A stretch of 64,000 nt of DNA. It comes from Leifsonia sp. ku-ls. GTDB taxonomy: Bacteria > Actinomycetota > Actinomycetes > Actinomycetales > Microbacteriaceae. Location of the stretch: NCBI GenBank assembly GCA_003367665.1, contig QKXI01000012.1, positions 1 to 64,000 of the forward strand. Reading direction: 5' to 3'. Position numbers and translations under genes: made by a program. The notes beneath the pieces are model-generated. The model saw only the letters and a list, made by a program, of their open reading frames with translations, did no database searches and was not told the origin of the DNA. Shown here one piece after another: positions 8,533 through 15,624 of the stretch (position 1 is the first letter of the stretch; each line of letters starts with the position of its first letter).

Positions 8533-9639
8533 TCACGGTGTGAGGACGGACCCGATCTCGTCGAGCACGAGCGACGGCACGAAGGCCGGATCCTCGTACA
8601 GGGCCTGGAGCGCCGCCGGGTCGATCGCCGCGAGCGCTTCCGTCGGGAGGGCCGTCTCGCCGCCCGCGAGCGCCCACGCGCTCTCCCACACCATCGCCAG
8701 GGTGAGCGCGCCGTCGGCGAACAGGCCGCTCGTCGCGGCGCCGAACCGCTCCCAGAGAGCGTCGGTCACCGCCACGGAGGCGTCGCCCGGCTTGGTCGCG
8801 ACCGCGGCGTAGGCGTCAACCAGGGCCGCGGGGTCGACCGCCCGCGCCGACCGGTCCATCAGCTGCACGACCGCGACCGCCGACGCGGACCCGGACGCCA
8901 CGGGCGACGGCGCCTGCCACTCCTGAGCGGCCTGCTCCGCGCCGGCGACGAGCTGCGACGTGTGCCGGTCGACCATGGTCGTCTCGTAGGCGGAGTGCAC
9001 GCCCTCGCCCGTCCCGTCCTTCCTGCCGTTGGAGAGAAAGGAACCGTGCAGCGGCTGGCAGGCGTCGCCGACGTAGTGCGCGACGAGGCCGGCCGCGGCG
9101 ACGAATCGAACGGGATCGCGGCGGCCGACCGCGTCCACGAGGGTCGAGAAGAACTGCTGGACCCGGAACGGCAGCAGCCCGCGCTCGTTGGGCGCCGTGT
9201 GCCCGAGCCGCGTGTAGTAGTCCTGCCAGACCGGCACGGCGACGTTCGCCGGATCCTGGACGCACCGCTCGCGCAGCGTCACCCCGTCCAGCGGCTCGTC
9301 GATGTCGGCGTAGTGGTTGGGGTGCTCCGGCCCGCTGCGGAAGGCCGTGTCGCGACCGCCCTTCACGGCGCTCGGCAGGTTCTTCCAGACCAGGTCCGGC
9401 ACGTCGGCGAGCGGCACGAAGCCCAGGTCGCGGTTCGCCTCGACAACGTGCGGCGACGCCGTGGCGGCGGCGCCGTCCATCCGGAGGCTGATCCGGTCGG
9501 CGTTGGCGGCCAGCAGCCGGCGGAGGCCCGGCGGCGAGACCAGGCCGCAGGCGAGGGACGCGATCGTGTAGTGGCCGGTCTTCCCCCACAGCGGCCGGAC
9601 CCCGGACATGAGCGGGACGACGAGCGGCGTTCGCACCAT
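8533..9639 (-). CDS. S1/P1-type nuclease / zinc-dependent phospholipase C-fold protein
   Basis: 368 aa from ATG 9639; an in-frame GTG at 9696 would add 19 residues without a recognisable signal. The zinc-site pattern of the family is visible: WGKTGHYTIASLA near the N-terminus, PNHYADID, LVAHYVGDACQPLHGS and GVHSAYETTM. The first Trp and the His/Asp sets are the usual trinuclear Zn ligands. Family members cleave single-stranded nucleic acid and 3'-nucleotides, or phospholipids. No clear signal peptide is seen, which is odd for a family that is usually exported. Divergent from the alkaline phosphatase gene. Confidence 0.72.
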   Translation of the reverse strand: MVRTPLVVPLMSGVRPLWGKTGHYTIASLACGLVSPPGLRRLLAANADRISLRMDGAAATASPHVVEANRDLGFVPLADVPDLVWKNLPSAVKGGRDTAFRSGPEHPNHYADIDEPLDGVTLRERCVQDPANVAVPVWQDYYTRLGHTAPNERGLLPFRVQQFFSTLVDAVGRRDPVRFVAAAGLVAHYVGDACQPLHGSFLSNGRKDGTGEGVHSAYETTMVDRHTSQLVAGAEQAAQEWQAPSPVASGSASAVAVVQLMDRSARAVDPAALVDAYAAVATKPGDASVAVTDALWERFGAATSGLFADGALTLAMVWESAWALAGGETALPTEALAAIDPAALQALYEDPAFVPSLVLDEIGSVLTP

Positions 9640-9650
9640 GCCGGCATGGT
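9635..9650. repeat. Perfect 16-bp palindrome over the nuclease start codon
   Basis: ACCATGCC and GGCATGGT form an uninterrupted palindrome that includes the minus-strand ATG at 9639. It also creates a second, out-of-frame ATG at 9647. It may affect initiation or simply be chance. Confidence 0.4.
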
Positions 9651-9685
9651 AGCGGCCCGGCGCGAACGGGACCGCCGGGCACCTG

Positions 9686-9719
9686 TGAGAGTTCACATGA
9701 ACGATCTCTCAGGTTAAGG
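9686..9719. promoter_or_regulatory. Nested inverted repeats / possible PHO-box-like promoter upstream of alkaline phosphatase
   Basis: The outer repeat is TGAGAG (9686-9691) with CTCTCA (9706-9711). The inner repeat is GTTCA (9691-9695) with TGAAC (9698-9702). GTTCAC at 9691 and GTTAAGG at 9713 are 22 nt apart, twice the 11-nt spacing of actinobacterial PHO-box repeats (GTTCACC-type), but the middle repeat is not conserved. It lies 70-95 nt before the phosphatase start and also upstream of the divergent nuclease gene. Confidence 0.35.
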
Positions 9720-9781
9720 CGGCCGTCATCCCGGACCGCTCGGATGGTCCGGTCCCCCTCAGACCGAAAGGACCCATCCGC

Positions 9782-11674
9782 ATGCTCCGAACCGCCTCCC
9801 GCTGGAGGACGGGCGCCACGCTGCTCGCCGCCTCCGGTGTGCTCGCCGCGGCGCTCCTCCCGGCGTCCGCCTTCGCCGCGACCTCCGACAACGGCGGCGC
9901 GGCCCGCAACCCCGACGACTCGACGACGGCCCTCCGGCAGTCGATCGCGAACGGCCCGGCCAAGAACGTCATCCTCCTCATCGGCGACGGGATGGGCGAC
10001 AGCGAGATCACGGTCGCGCGCAACTACCAGTACGGCGCAGGCGGGATGCTGCCGGGCATCGACGCCCTCCCGCTGACCGGCCAGTACACCACCTACTCGC
10101 TGTACAAGGACGGCGCGAACAAGGGAAAGCCGGACTACGTGCCGGACTCGGCCGCGACCGGCTCGGCCTGGGCCACGGGCACCAAGACCTACGACAACGC
10201 CATCTCCGTCGACATCGACAACAAGCCGCAGGCGACCCTCCTGGAGCTGGCGCGCGCCAACGGCCTGCGCACCGGCAACGTGAGCACCGCCGAGATCCAG
10301 GACGCGACGCCCGCCGTCGAGGTCGCCCACGTCGGCGCCCGCTCCTGCTACGGACCGGACAGCGCCTCGTGCGGCTCCGATGCGCTCCAGAACGGCGGCC
10401 TCGGCTCCATCAGCGAGCAGCTGCTCGACGCGCGCGCCGACGTCACCCTCGGCGGCGGCTCCGCCTCCTTCCAGCAGACCGCGAAGGCCGGACAGTGGAA
10501 CGGCAAGACCCTGTTCGACCAGGCCGCCGAGCGCGGCTACCAGGTGGTCGGAGACGCCGCCGGTCTCGCGGGCGTCACCGAGGCGAACCAGCAGAAGCCG
10601 CTGCTCGGGCTGTTCACGCCGGGCAACTTCCCCACCCGGTACTCCGCCACGACCGCCACGGTCGGCGGCGCCGACCTCGCGCCGGTGACCTGTACGCCCA
10701 ACCCGGCCCGCCTGTCCACCGACCTGTCCCTGGCGTCGCTGACGAACAAGGCGATCTCGCTGCTCGACAAGCCGGGCGGCGACGGGTTCTTCCTGCAGGT
10801 GGAGGGCGCGAGCATCGACAAGCGCGACCACTCCGCCGACGCCTGCGGCCAGATCGGCGAGACCGTCGACCTGGACGAGGCCGTGCAGGCCGCGCTCGCG
10901 TTCGCCAAGAAGGACGGCAACACGCTGGTCATCGTCACCGCCGACCACGCGCACACCAGCCAGATCGTCGACAGCACCCCGCCCGCCACGCTCTCCACCG
11001 CGCTGACCACCGCCGACGGCACCGTGATGAAGGTGGCCTACGGCACCGCGGCGGCCGGCGGCTCGCAGCAGCACACCGGCGCGCAGCTCCGCATCGCCGG
11101 CTACGGCCCTGGCGCGGCCGACGTCGTCGGGCTCACCGACCAGACGGACACGTTCTTCACGATCGCCCGCGCCCTCCAGCTGAACCGCGACTACGCGGCG
11201 CTCAGCGCCGGTGCGACGGTGAGCCTGAGCGCGACCTCGGTCAAGCCGGGCGACCCGATCACCGCGACCCTGTCCGGCTTCGCCGGCGACCGTCAGGTGA
11301 ACGGCGTCGTGCAGTCCGACCCGGTCGACCTGCCCCGCACCGACGTGCTGGGCGGCGCGGCGACGATCGCGGTCACGGCGCCGACCGAGCTCGGCGCGCA
11401 CACGGTCACGATCACGGGCGCGCAGAGCGGCAAGACGGTCACCGTGAACTTCGAGGTCACGGCCGACGGCCAGCCCTCCGGCGCGCTGCCGGGCGGGACG
11501 GCGGGCGGCACCGGCACGACCGGAGGCGGCGGCACCACCACGGCCGGCTCGCTCGCGTCGACCGGTTCGTTCGTGGCGCCGATGATCCTCGTCATCGCGC
11601 TGGCGCTGCTCATCGCGGGCTACCTGTTCGTGACGCGCGGCCGCCGTCGCCCGGGCGGCGCACCGCAGGCCTGA
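9782..11674 (+). CDS. phoA: Alkaline phosphatase with C-terminal LASTG sortase anchor
   Basis: 630 aa. A signal peptide (1-32, ending AFA-AT) leads to the PhoA domain. The metal motif is [13 protein letters not shown] (64-76), the active-site serine is Ser123 in DSAATGSA, and the other metal motifs are [23 protein letters not shown] and QHTGA. A C-terminal Ig-like stretch (about 475-560) and a Gly/Thr linker lead to LASTG (591-595), a hydrophobic helix and an RGRRR tail, the layout of a class E sortase (LAXTG) substrate. The enzyme is thus predicted to be displayed on the cell wall and to release phosphate from organic esters. No sortase is in the window. A terminator-like hairpin follows. 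Confidence 0.92.
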   Translation: MLRTASRWRTGATLLAASGVLAAALLPASAFAATSDNGGAARNPDDSTTALRQSIANGPAKNVILLIGDGMGDSEITVARNYQYGAGGMLPGIDALPLTGQYTTYSLYKDGANKGKPDYVPDSAATGSAWATGTKTYDNAISVDIDNKPQATLLELARANGLRTGNVSTAEIQDATPAVEVAHVGARSCYGPDSASCGSDALQNGGLGSISEQLLDARADVTLGGGSASFQQTAKAGQWNGKTLFDQAAERGYQVVGDAAGLAGVTEANQQKPLLGLFTPGNFPTRYSATTATVGGADLAPVTCTPNPARLSTDLSLASLTNKAISLLDKPGGDGFFLQVEGASIDKRDHSADACGQIGETVDLDEAVQAALAFAKKDGNTLVIVTADHAHTSQIVDSTPPATLSTALTTADGTVMKVAYGTAAAGGSQQHTGAQLRIAGYGPGAADVVGLTDQTDTFFTIARALQLNRDYAALSAGATVSLSATSVKPGDPITATLSGFAGDRQVNGVVQSDPVDLPRTDVLGGAATIAVTAPTELGAHTVTITGAQSGKTVTVNFEVTADGQPSGALPGGTAGGTGTTGGGGTTTAGSLASTGSFVAPMILVIALALLIAGYLFVTRGRRRPGGAPQA

Positions 11675-11692
11675 CGCGGGGAGCGATCGGGA

Positions 11693-11720
11693 GGGGAGGG
11701 GCCGTAGGGTCCCTCCCCTT
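11693..11720 (+). terminator. Hairpin downstream of alkaline phosphatase
   Basis: GGGGAGGG (11693-11700) pairs with CCCTCCCC (11711-11718) across a 10-nt loop and is followed by TT. It lies 18 nt after the phosphatase stop. Confidence 0.55.
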
Positions 11721-11920
11721 CTCCCTGCGCACCACAACCGGCGAGTCCCCTGGATCCGCCTGATGGTGCTCTCAGCGTCGCCGGATCCGGCCACGCACCC
11801 GCCCGATCCCGGCCAGAATGGCGGCGGACCCCCACCCGCCGACCCCCGGAGCCGACCACGCCGCCCCTCTCCGTCTTCCTGACCACCTGGTCCTTCGACC
11901 CGGCGGCCGCCGCGCTGCTC

Positions 11921-12739
11921 GTGCTCACCGCCGCCCTCTACGTCGGCGGCGTCCTCCGGCTGCGCCGCCGCGGGCACCGCTGGCCGCTGCGACTGACGGC
12001 GGCCTTCGTCCTGCTCGGTCTCGGGTCGTACGCCGTCGTCTCGTTCGGCTTCCTCGGCGCGGAGAGCACCGACCTCCGCTGGGCGTTCACGACGCGTATC
12101 GCGTTGCTGCTCTTCGTCGTCCCCGCGCTGCTGTCGCTCGGTCGGCCGATCGCGCTGGCCCGGGTCGCGCTCGGCCCGCGCGGCCGCGCCAGGACCGACC
12201 GCGCGCTTCGCTCGCGGCCGGTCAGGGCGCTCGGGAACGCCATCGCGGCGCCGGTCATCGCGTGCGCCGTCTTCCTCGTCTTCCTGACCCCGGTCGCCGC
12301 CGTGCTGCGCGACTCGCCGTGGTCCGAGTGGACGATCTCGGTGCTGACGCCGCTCGCCGGCCTGGTGCTCGTGCTGCCGATCGCCGCGCACTCGGTGGTC
12401 CGCACCGGGTTCTTCGTCACGGTGGAGTTCCTGCTCGCGTTCGTCGAGCTCCTGCTGGACGCGATCCCCGGACTCCTGCTGCGCCTCAACGACGGCGTGC
12501 TCGACCACGCCCCCGCGATCGTCGGCCGACTGCCGCTGTGGTTCCCGACGCCGCTGCACGACCAGCACCTCTCCGGCGACCTGCTCTGGTTCATCGCCGA
12601 GGTGGCCGACGTCCCGGTGCTGGTGCTGCTGTTCGTGCGCTGGATGCGCCTCGACCGCCGCGAGGGACGCCGGCTCGACGAGCTCAGCGACGAGGAGATG
12701 GCGGAGCTGACCCGCCGCCACCTCAGCCGCCGCGGCTGA
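11921..12739 (+). CDS. Cytochrome c oxidase assembly (CtaG-like) membrane protein, 5' end uncertain
   Basis: 272 aa from the GTG at 11921. Six or more membrane segments and the helix pair around FTTRIALLLFVVPALLSLG and PIAAHSVVRTGFFVTVEFLL match the actinobacterial CtaG/caa3-assembly family, thought to help copper insertion into oxidase. The open frame continues upstream, and codons 11861-11920 still read as family sequence (PPLSVFLTTWSFDPAAAALL). That frame has no ATG, GTG or TTG before 11921, only a CTG at 11879. An ATG at 11818 is in another frame, and two C5 runs lie between. A one-base indel or a rare start is likely. Confidence 0.7.
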   Translation: MLTAALYVGGVLRLRRRGHRWPLRLTAAFVLLGLGSYAVVSFGFLGAESTDLRWAFTTRIALLLFVVPALLSLGRPIALARVALGPRGRARTDRALRSRPVRALGNAIAAPVIACAVFLVFLTPVAAVLRDSPWSEWTISVLTPLAGLVLVLPIAAHSVVRTGFFVTVEFLLAFVELLLDAIPGLLLRLNDGVLDHAPAIVGRLPLWFPTPLHDQHLSGDLLWFIAEVADVPVLVLLFVRWMRLDRREGRRLDELSDEEMAELTRRHLSRRG

Positions 12740-12743
12740 ACCC

Positions 12744-13067
12744 CTACGACTCCCGGCCCACGGCCGGCTCGCCCACGAACTGGTGCGCCTCGCTCGCCAG
12801 CTCAGGCCAGTCCTCCGGGTCGCCGATCCGCACCCAGGCCCCGCGCGGCTCGGTGCGGCCCGCGCGCACGGCCTCGGCCACGCCACGGCCGACCAGGTCC
12901 TCCGCGCGCCCGGTCGGCAGGTCGACGACGAGTCCCTCGCTGTCCGGGTAGGCGAACAGGCGGTCGTGCACGTGCAGGCCGGTCGTGGTCAGCGACACGT
13001 CGTCGTCCGGGTCGCGGAGCAGCTCCTCGGCGACGGACTCGAAGGTGGGGACGGACTGGTCGGTCAT
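12744..13067 (-). CDS. Small YjbR/TfoX-N-like protein
   Basis: 107 aa from ATG 13067 (MTDQSVPTFESVAEELL). The core LFAYPDSEGLVVDLPTGRAEDLV is the pattern of the MmcQ/YjbR and TfoX N-terminal fold: a Phe-Ala strand, then VVDLP, then a helix ending in a Gly. EPRGAWVRIGDPEDW continues that pattern. Role unknown, though such proteins are often called DNA-binding. It is convergent with the CtaG-like gene and divergent from the flavin monooxygenase. Confidence 0.6.
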   Translation of the reverse strand: MTDQSVPTFESVAEELLRDPDDDVSLTTTGLHVHDRLFAYPDSEGLVVDLPTGRAEDLVGRGVAEAVRAGRTEPRGAWVRIGDPEDWPELASEAHQFVGEPAVGRES

Positions 13068-13118
13068 GGCATCCTCTCGGGGATCGTGGCGTTGGCTCTC
13101 CGGCCATGCTGGCCCGGA

Positions 13119-13141
13119 TGGCCGCTGAGCGCCAGCGGCCA
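13119..13141. promoter_or_regulatory. Perfect inverted repeat in divergent intergenic region
   Basis: TGGCCGCT (13119-13126) and AGCGGCCA (13134-13141) flank a 7-nt spacer between the YjbR-like gene and the flavin monooxygenase gene. It is a candidate operator for either promoter. Confidence 0.4.
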
Positions 13142-13210
13142 CGGCGCGTCGTCGTTACGCAGCGTGACGCTCGGGATGCGGGCGGGGCCGCGCTCGCCCA
13201 TCCTGGAGCC

Positions 13211-14587
13211 ATGACCCGGCAGATCCGCTTCAACGCGTTCGACATGAACTGCGTCGCCCACCAGTCCTCCGGCATGTGGCGTCATCCCGAGGACCAGGCG
13301 TGGCGCTACAAGGACCTCACCTACTGGACCGAGCTCGCCAAGCTGCTGGAGCGCGGCACCTTCGACGGCATCTTCATCGCCGACGTGCTCGGCACCTACG
13401 ACGTGTACGGCGGAAGCAACGAGGCCGCCATCCGCCACGGCGCGCAGGTGCCGGTGAACGACCCGATCCTCCTCGTCTCCGCGATGGCGCTGGTGACGGA
13501 GAACCTGGGCTTCGGCATCACCGCGGGCACCGCCTACGAGCACCCGTACCCGTTCGCGCGCCGCATGTCGACGCTCGACCACCTCACCAACGGCCGGATC
13601 GGCTGGAACGTCGTCACCGGCTACCTGCCGTCGGCCGCGCGCAACATGGGCCACGACGACCAGCTGCAGCACGACGACCGCTACGACCACGCCGACGAGT
13701 ACCTGGAGGTGCTCTACAAGCTGTGGGAGGGCTCCTGGGAGGACGACGCCGTCATCCGCGACCGCCAGTCCGGCGTGTTCACCGACCCGGCGAAGGTGCA
13801 CGAGATCGGCCACAAGGGCAAGCACTTCACCGTGCCGGGCATCCACCTCTCCGAGCCGAGCCCGCAGCGCACGCCGGTGATCTACCAGGCCGGCGCGTCG
13901 AAGCGCGGCATCTCGTTCGCGGCGGAGAACGCCGAGGCCATCTTCGTCGCAGCCTCCACGAAGGAGGGGCTGAAGGCGACCGTCGGCAAGCTGCGCGACG
14001 CGCTGGAGGCCGCCGGCCGCGACCGCTACTCGGCGCGCATCTACACGCTGCTGACGATCATCACCGACGAGACCAGCGAGAAGGCGCAGGCGAAGTTCGA
14101 GGACTTCCTGCAGTACACCAGCGACGAGGGCGCCCTGGTGTTCATGTCGGGCTGGATGGGCGTCGACCTCTCCCAGTACGACCTGGACGAGCCGATCGGC
14201 AACGTCGACAGCAACGCCATCCAGTCGGCCGTCGCCAACTTCCAGCGGCCGAACGCCGAGGGCGGCGAGTGGACCGTGCGCGACATCGGCCGTAACGGCG
14301 CGATCGGCGGCCTGGGCCCGTACATCGTCGGCTCGGCGGCCGAGGTCGCCGACACCCTGCAGGAGTGGGTGGAGGACACGGACGTGGACGGCTTCAACCT
14401 CGCCTACGCGATCACCCCCGGCACGTTCGAGGACGTGGTGGAGTTCGTCATCCCGGAGCTACGCAAGCGCGGCGCCTACCCGGAGGAGTACGCGCCGGGC
14501 ACCCTGCGCAACAAGCTGCACGGCGCGGGCGACCGGCTGCCGGAGACGCACCGCGGGGCGCGCTACAAGGTGTCCTCCGGCCGCTGA
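13211..14587 (+). CDS. FMNH2-dependent monooxygenase, NtaA/SnaA/DszA-type (LLM class)
   Basis: 458 aa, a normal length for the group. ATG 13211 follows CTGGAG. Characteristic segments are RFNAFDMNCVAHQSSGMWRHP at the N-terminus, GTFDGIFIADVLG, ATG-like AYEHPYPFARRMSTLDHLTN, GRIGWNVVTGYLPSAARNMG, and TPVIYQAGASKRGISFAAENAEAIFV for FMN binding. Such enzymes use reduced flavin from a partner reductase to oxidise nitrilotriacetate, sulfones, pristinamycin precursors or similar compounds. The substrate is unknown, and no flavin reductase is adjacent. Confidence 0.88.
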   Translation: MTRQIRFNAFDMNCVAHQSSGMWRHPEDQAWRYKDLTYWTELAKLLERGTFDGIFIADVLGTYDVYGGSNEAAIRHGAQVPVNDPILLVSAMALVTENLGFGITAGTAYEHPYPFARRMSTLDHLTNGRIGWNVVTGYLPSAARNMGHDDQLQHDDRYDHADEYLEVLYKLWEGSWEDDAVIRDRQSGVFTDPAKVHEIGHKGKHFTVPGIHLSEPSPQRTPVIYQAGASKRGISFAAENAEAIFVAASTKEGLKATVGKLRDALEAAGRDRYSARIYTLLTIITDETSEKAQAKFEDFLQYTSDEGALVFMSGWMGVDLSQYDLDEPIGNVDSNAIQSAVANFQRPNAEGGEWTVRDIGRNGAIGGLGPYIVGSAAEVADTLQEWVEDTDVDGFNLAYAITPGTFEDVVEFVIPELRKRGAYPEEYAPGTLRNKLHGAGDRLPETHRGARYKVSSGR

Positions 14588-14609
14588 ATCGGCCGGCCCC
14601 ATCGCTTTT

Positions 14610-14622
14610 CTAGCCAGGCTAG
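14610..14622. promoter_or_regulatory. 13-bp palindrome CTAGCCAGGCTAG upstream of small unknown gene
   Basis: CTAGCC and GGCTAG flank a single A, 33 nt before the ATG at 14655 and within a locally AT-richer stretch (TTTTCTAG, AGAGATATGC). It lies where an operator or -35/-10 region would be expected. Confidence 0.45.
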
Positions 14623-14654
14623 AGATATGCTGTCCCGCAGAGCGAGGAGGGCGG

Positions 14655-15173
14655 ATGACGGACACGTCGACCATCCAGGAGAAGCTGCGGGCGCTCCTCG
14701 ACGAGGAGCGCGGCCTGCGTGAGCTGCTCGAACGCAAGCCCGCGTGGTACCCGGTGCTGCTGCGCCAGCTGGAGCTCGCCGTCGGCGACCAGCGGATCAT
14801 CTACCTGGGCGCCGCGGCCGCGTCCGCACCGGCCACCGTCACGCTGCGGGTCGGCATCTTCACTGACCACGTCGTGGTGGCGGCCGAGGTGATCGACGAC
14901 GGCACGCCGGCCGCGCAGGTCGTGACCCGCGTGGAGAGCCGGTCGGGCCTGCTGCGCTTCGAGCTGACCGGCGGCAGCGAGTCCGACAACGCGTCGCCGA
15001 CCTCGTGGCCGGGCGGATTCCGCATCCGCGCGTACTACGCGTCGGGGCTCGTGGTCACGGTGCCCGCCAACGTCGTCGACACCGACGCGAAGCGCATCTC
15101 GGTGCAGGCGGTGCTCGACGGCATCCGGACCGACCTGGAGGCCGGACACGCCACCCGCCCCGCTCCGGATTGA
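14655..15173 (+). CDS. Conserved hypothetical protein, 172 aa
   Basis: I do not recognise the family. ATG 14655 is preceded by GAGGAGGG. The first 40 residues are charged and helical (IQEKLRALLDEERGLRELLE), followed by alternating beta strands (IIYLGAAAA, VTLRVGIFTDHVVVAAEVI, VVTRVE, LLRFEL, GFRIRAYYASGLVVTVPA) and a short helix. There is no signal peptide or TM segment, so it is probably cytoplasmic. Codon usage matches its neighbours, so it is a real gene. The PH-like beta pattern is only an impression. Confidence 0.75.
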   Translation: MTDTSTIQEKLRALLDEERGLRELLERKPAWYPVLLRQLELAVGDQRIIYLGAAAASAPATVTLRVGIFTDHVVVAAEVIDDGTPAAQVVTRVESRSGLLRFELTGGSESDNASPTSWPGGFRIRAYYASGLVVTVPANVVDTDAKRISVQAVLDGIRTDLEAGHATRPAPD

Positions 15174-15203
15174 ACGGAAAGAGGACTCAGCCGAGGAGGG
15201 GCC

Positions 15204-15605
15204 ATGATCACGTCAGCGGTCTACCTGAGCTACCGGGACGCCCCGGGGGCGATCGCCTGGCTGGAGGCGCTCGGCTTCGACGTGCTGCAGCGGCAGAACG
15301 GACCGGACGGCACCGTGGTCCACAGCGAACTGCGGCTGGCCGACACGGTCGTGCTGCTGGCCTCGGACGATGCCGCGTACGCTCCGCCCGCCCTCGTGGG
15401 CGCCTCCACGGGCGTCGGCGTGTACCTGGTGACGCCGGATGTCGACGGGATGTTCGCCCGGGCGGTCGCCGCCGGCGCCACGGTGGTCTTCCCGCCGGAG
15501 GACACCGAGTGGGGCAGCCGGAGGGCGCGCGTGCTCGACCCCGGCGGCCGGGAGTGGAGCTTCGGGTCGTATCGGCCCGGCGAGCGGTGGGTCGCGTCCG
15601 ACTGA
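15204..15605 (+). CDS. VOC (glyoxalase/bleomycin-resistance) fold protein, PhnB-like
   Basis: 133 aa after a GAGGAGG site. Two beta-alpha-beta-beta-beta modules are visible: AVYLSYRDAPGAIAWLEALGF at the start and VYLVTPDVDGMFARAVAAGA in the second half, ending DPGGREWSFGSY. The last motif is the usual C-terminal strand with its Glu ligand. It is a metal-dependent or ligand-binding VOC protein of unknown substrate. Confidence 0.85.
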   Translation: MITSAVYLSYRDAPGAIAWLEALGFDVLQRQNGPDGTVVHSELRLADTVVLLASDDAAYAPPALVGASTGVGVYLVTPDVDGMFARAVAAGATVVFPPEDTEWGSRRARVLDPGGREWSFGSYRPGERWVASD

Positions 15606-15624
15606 CGGGCGCCGGCACCGCACG

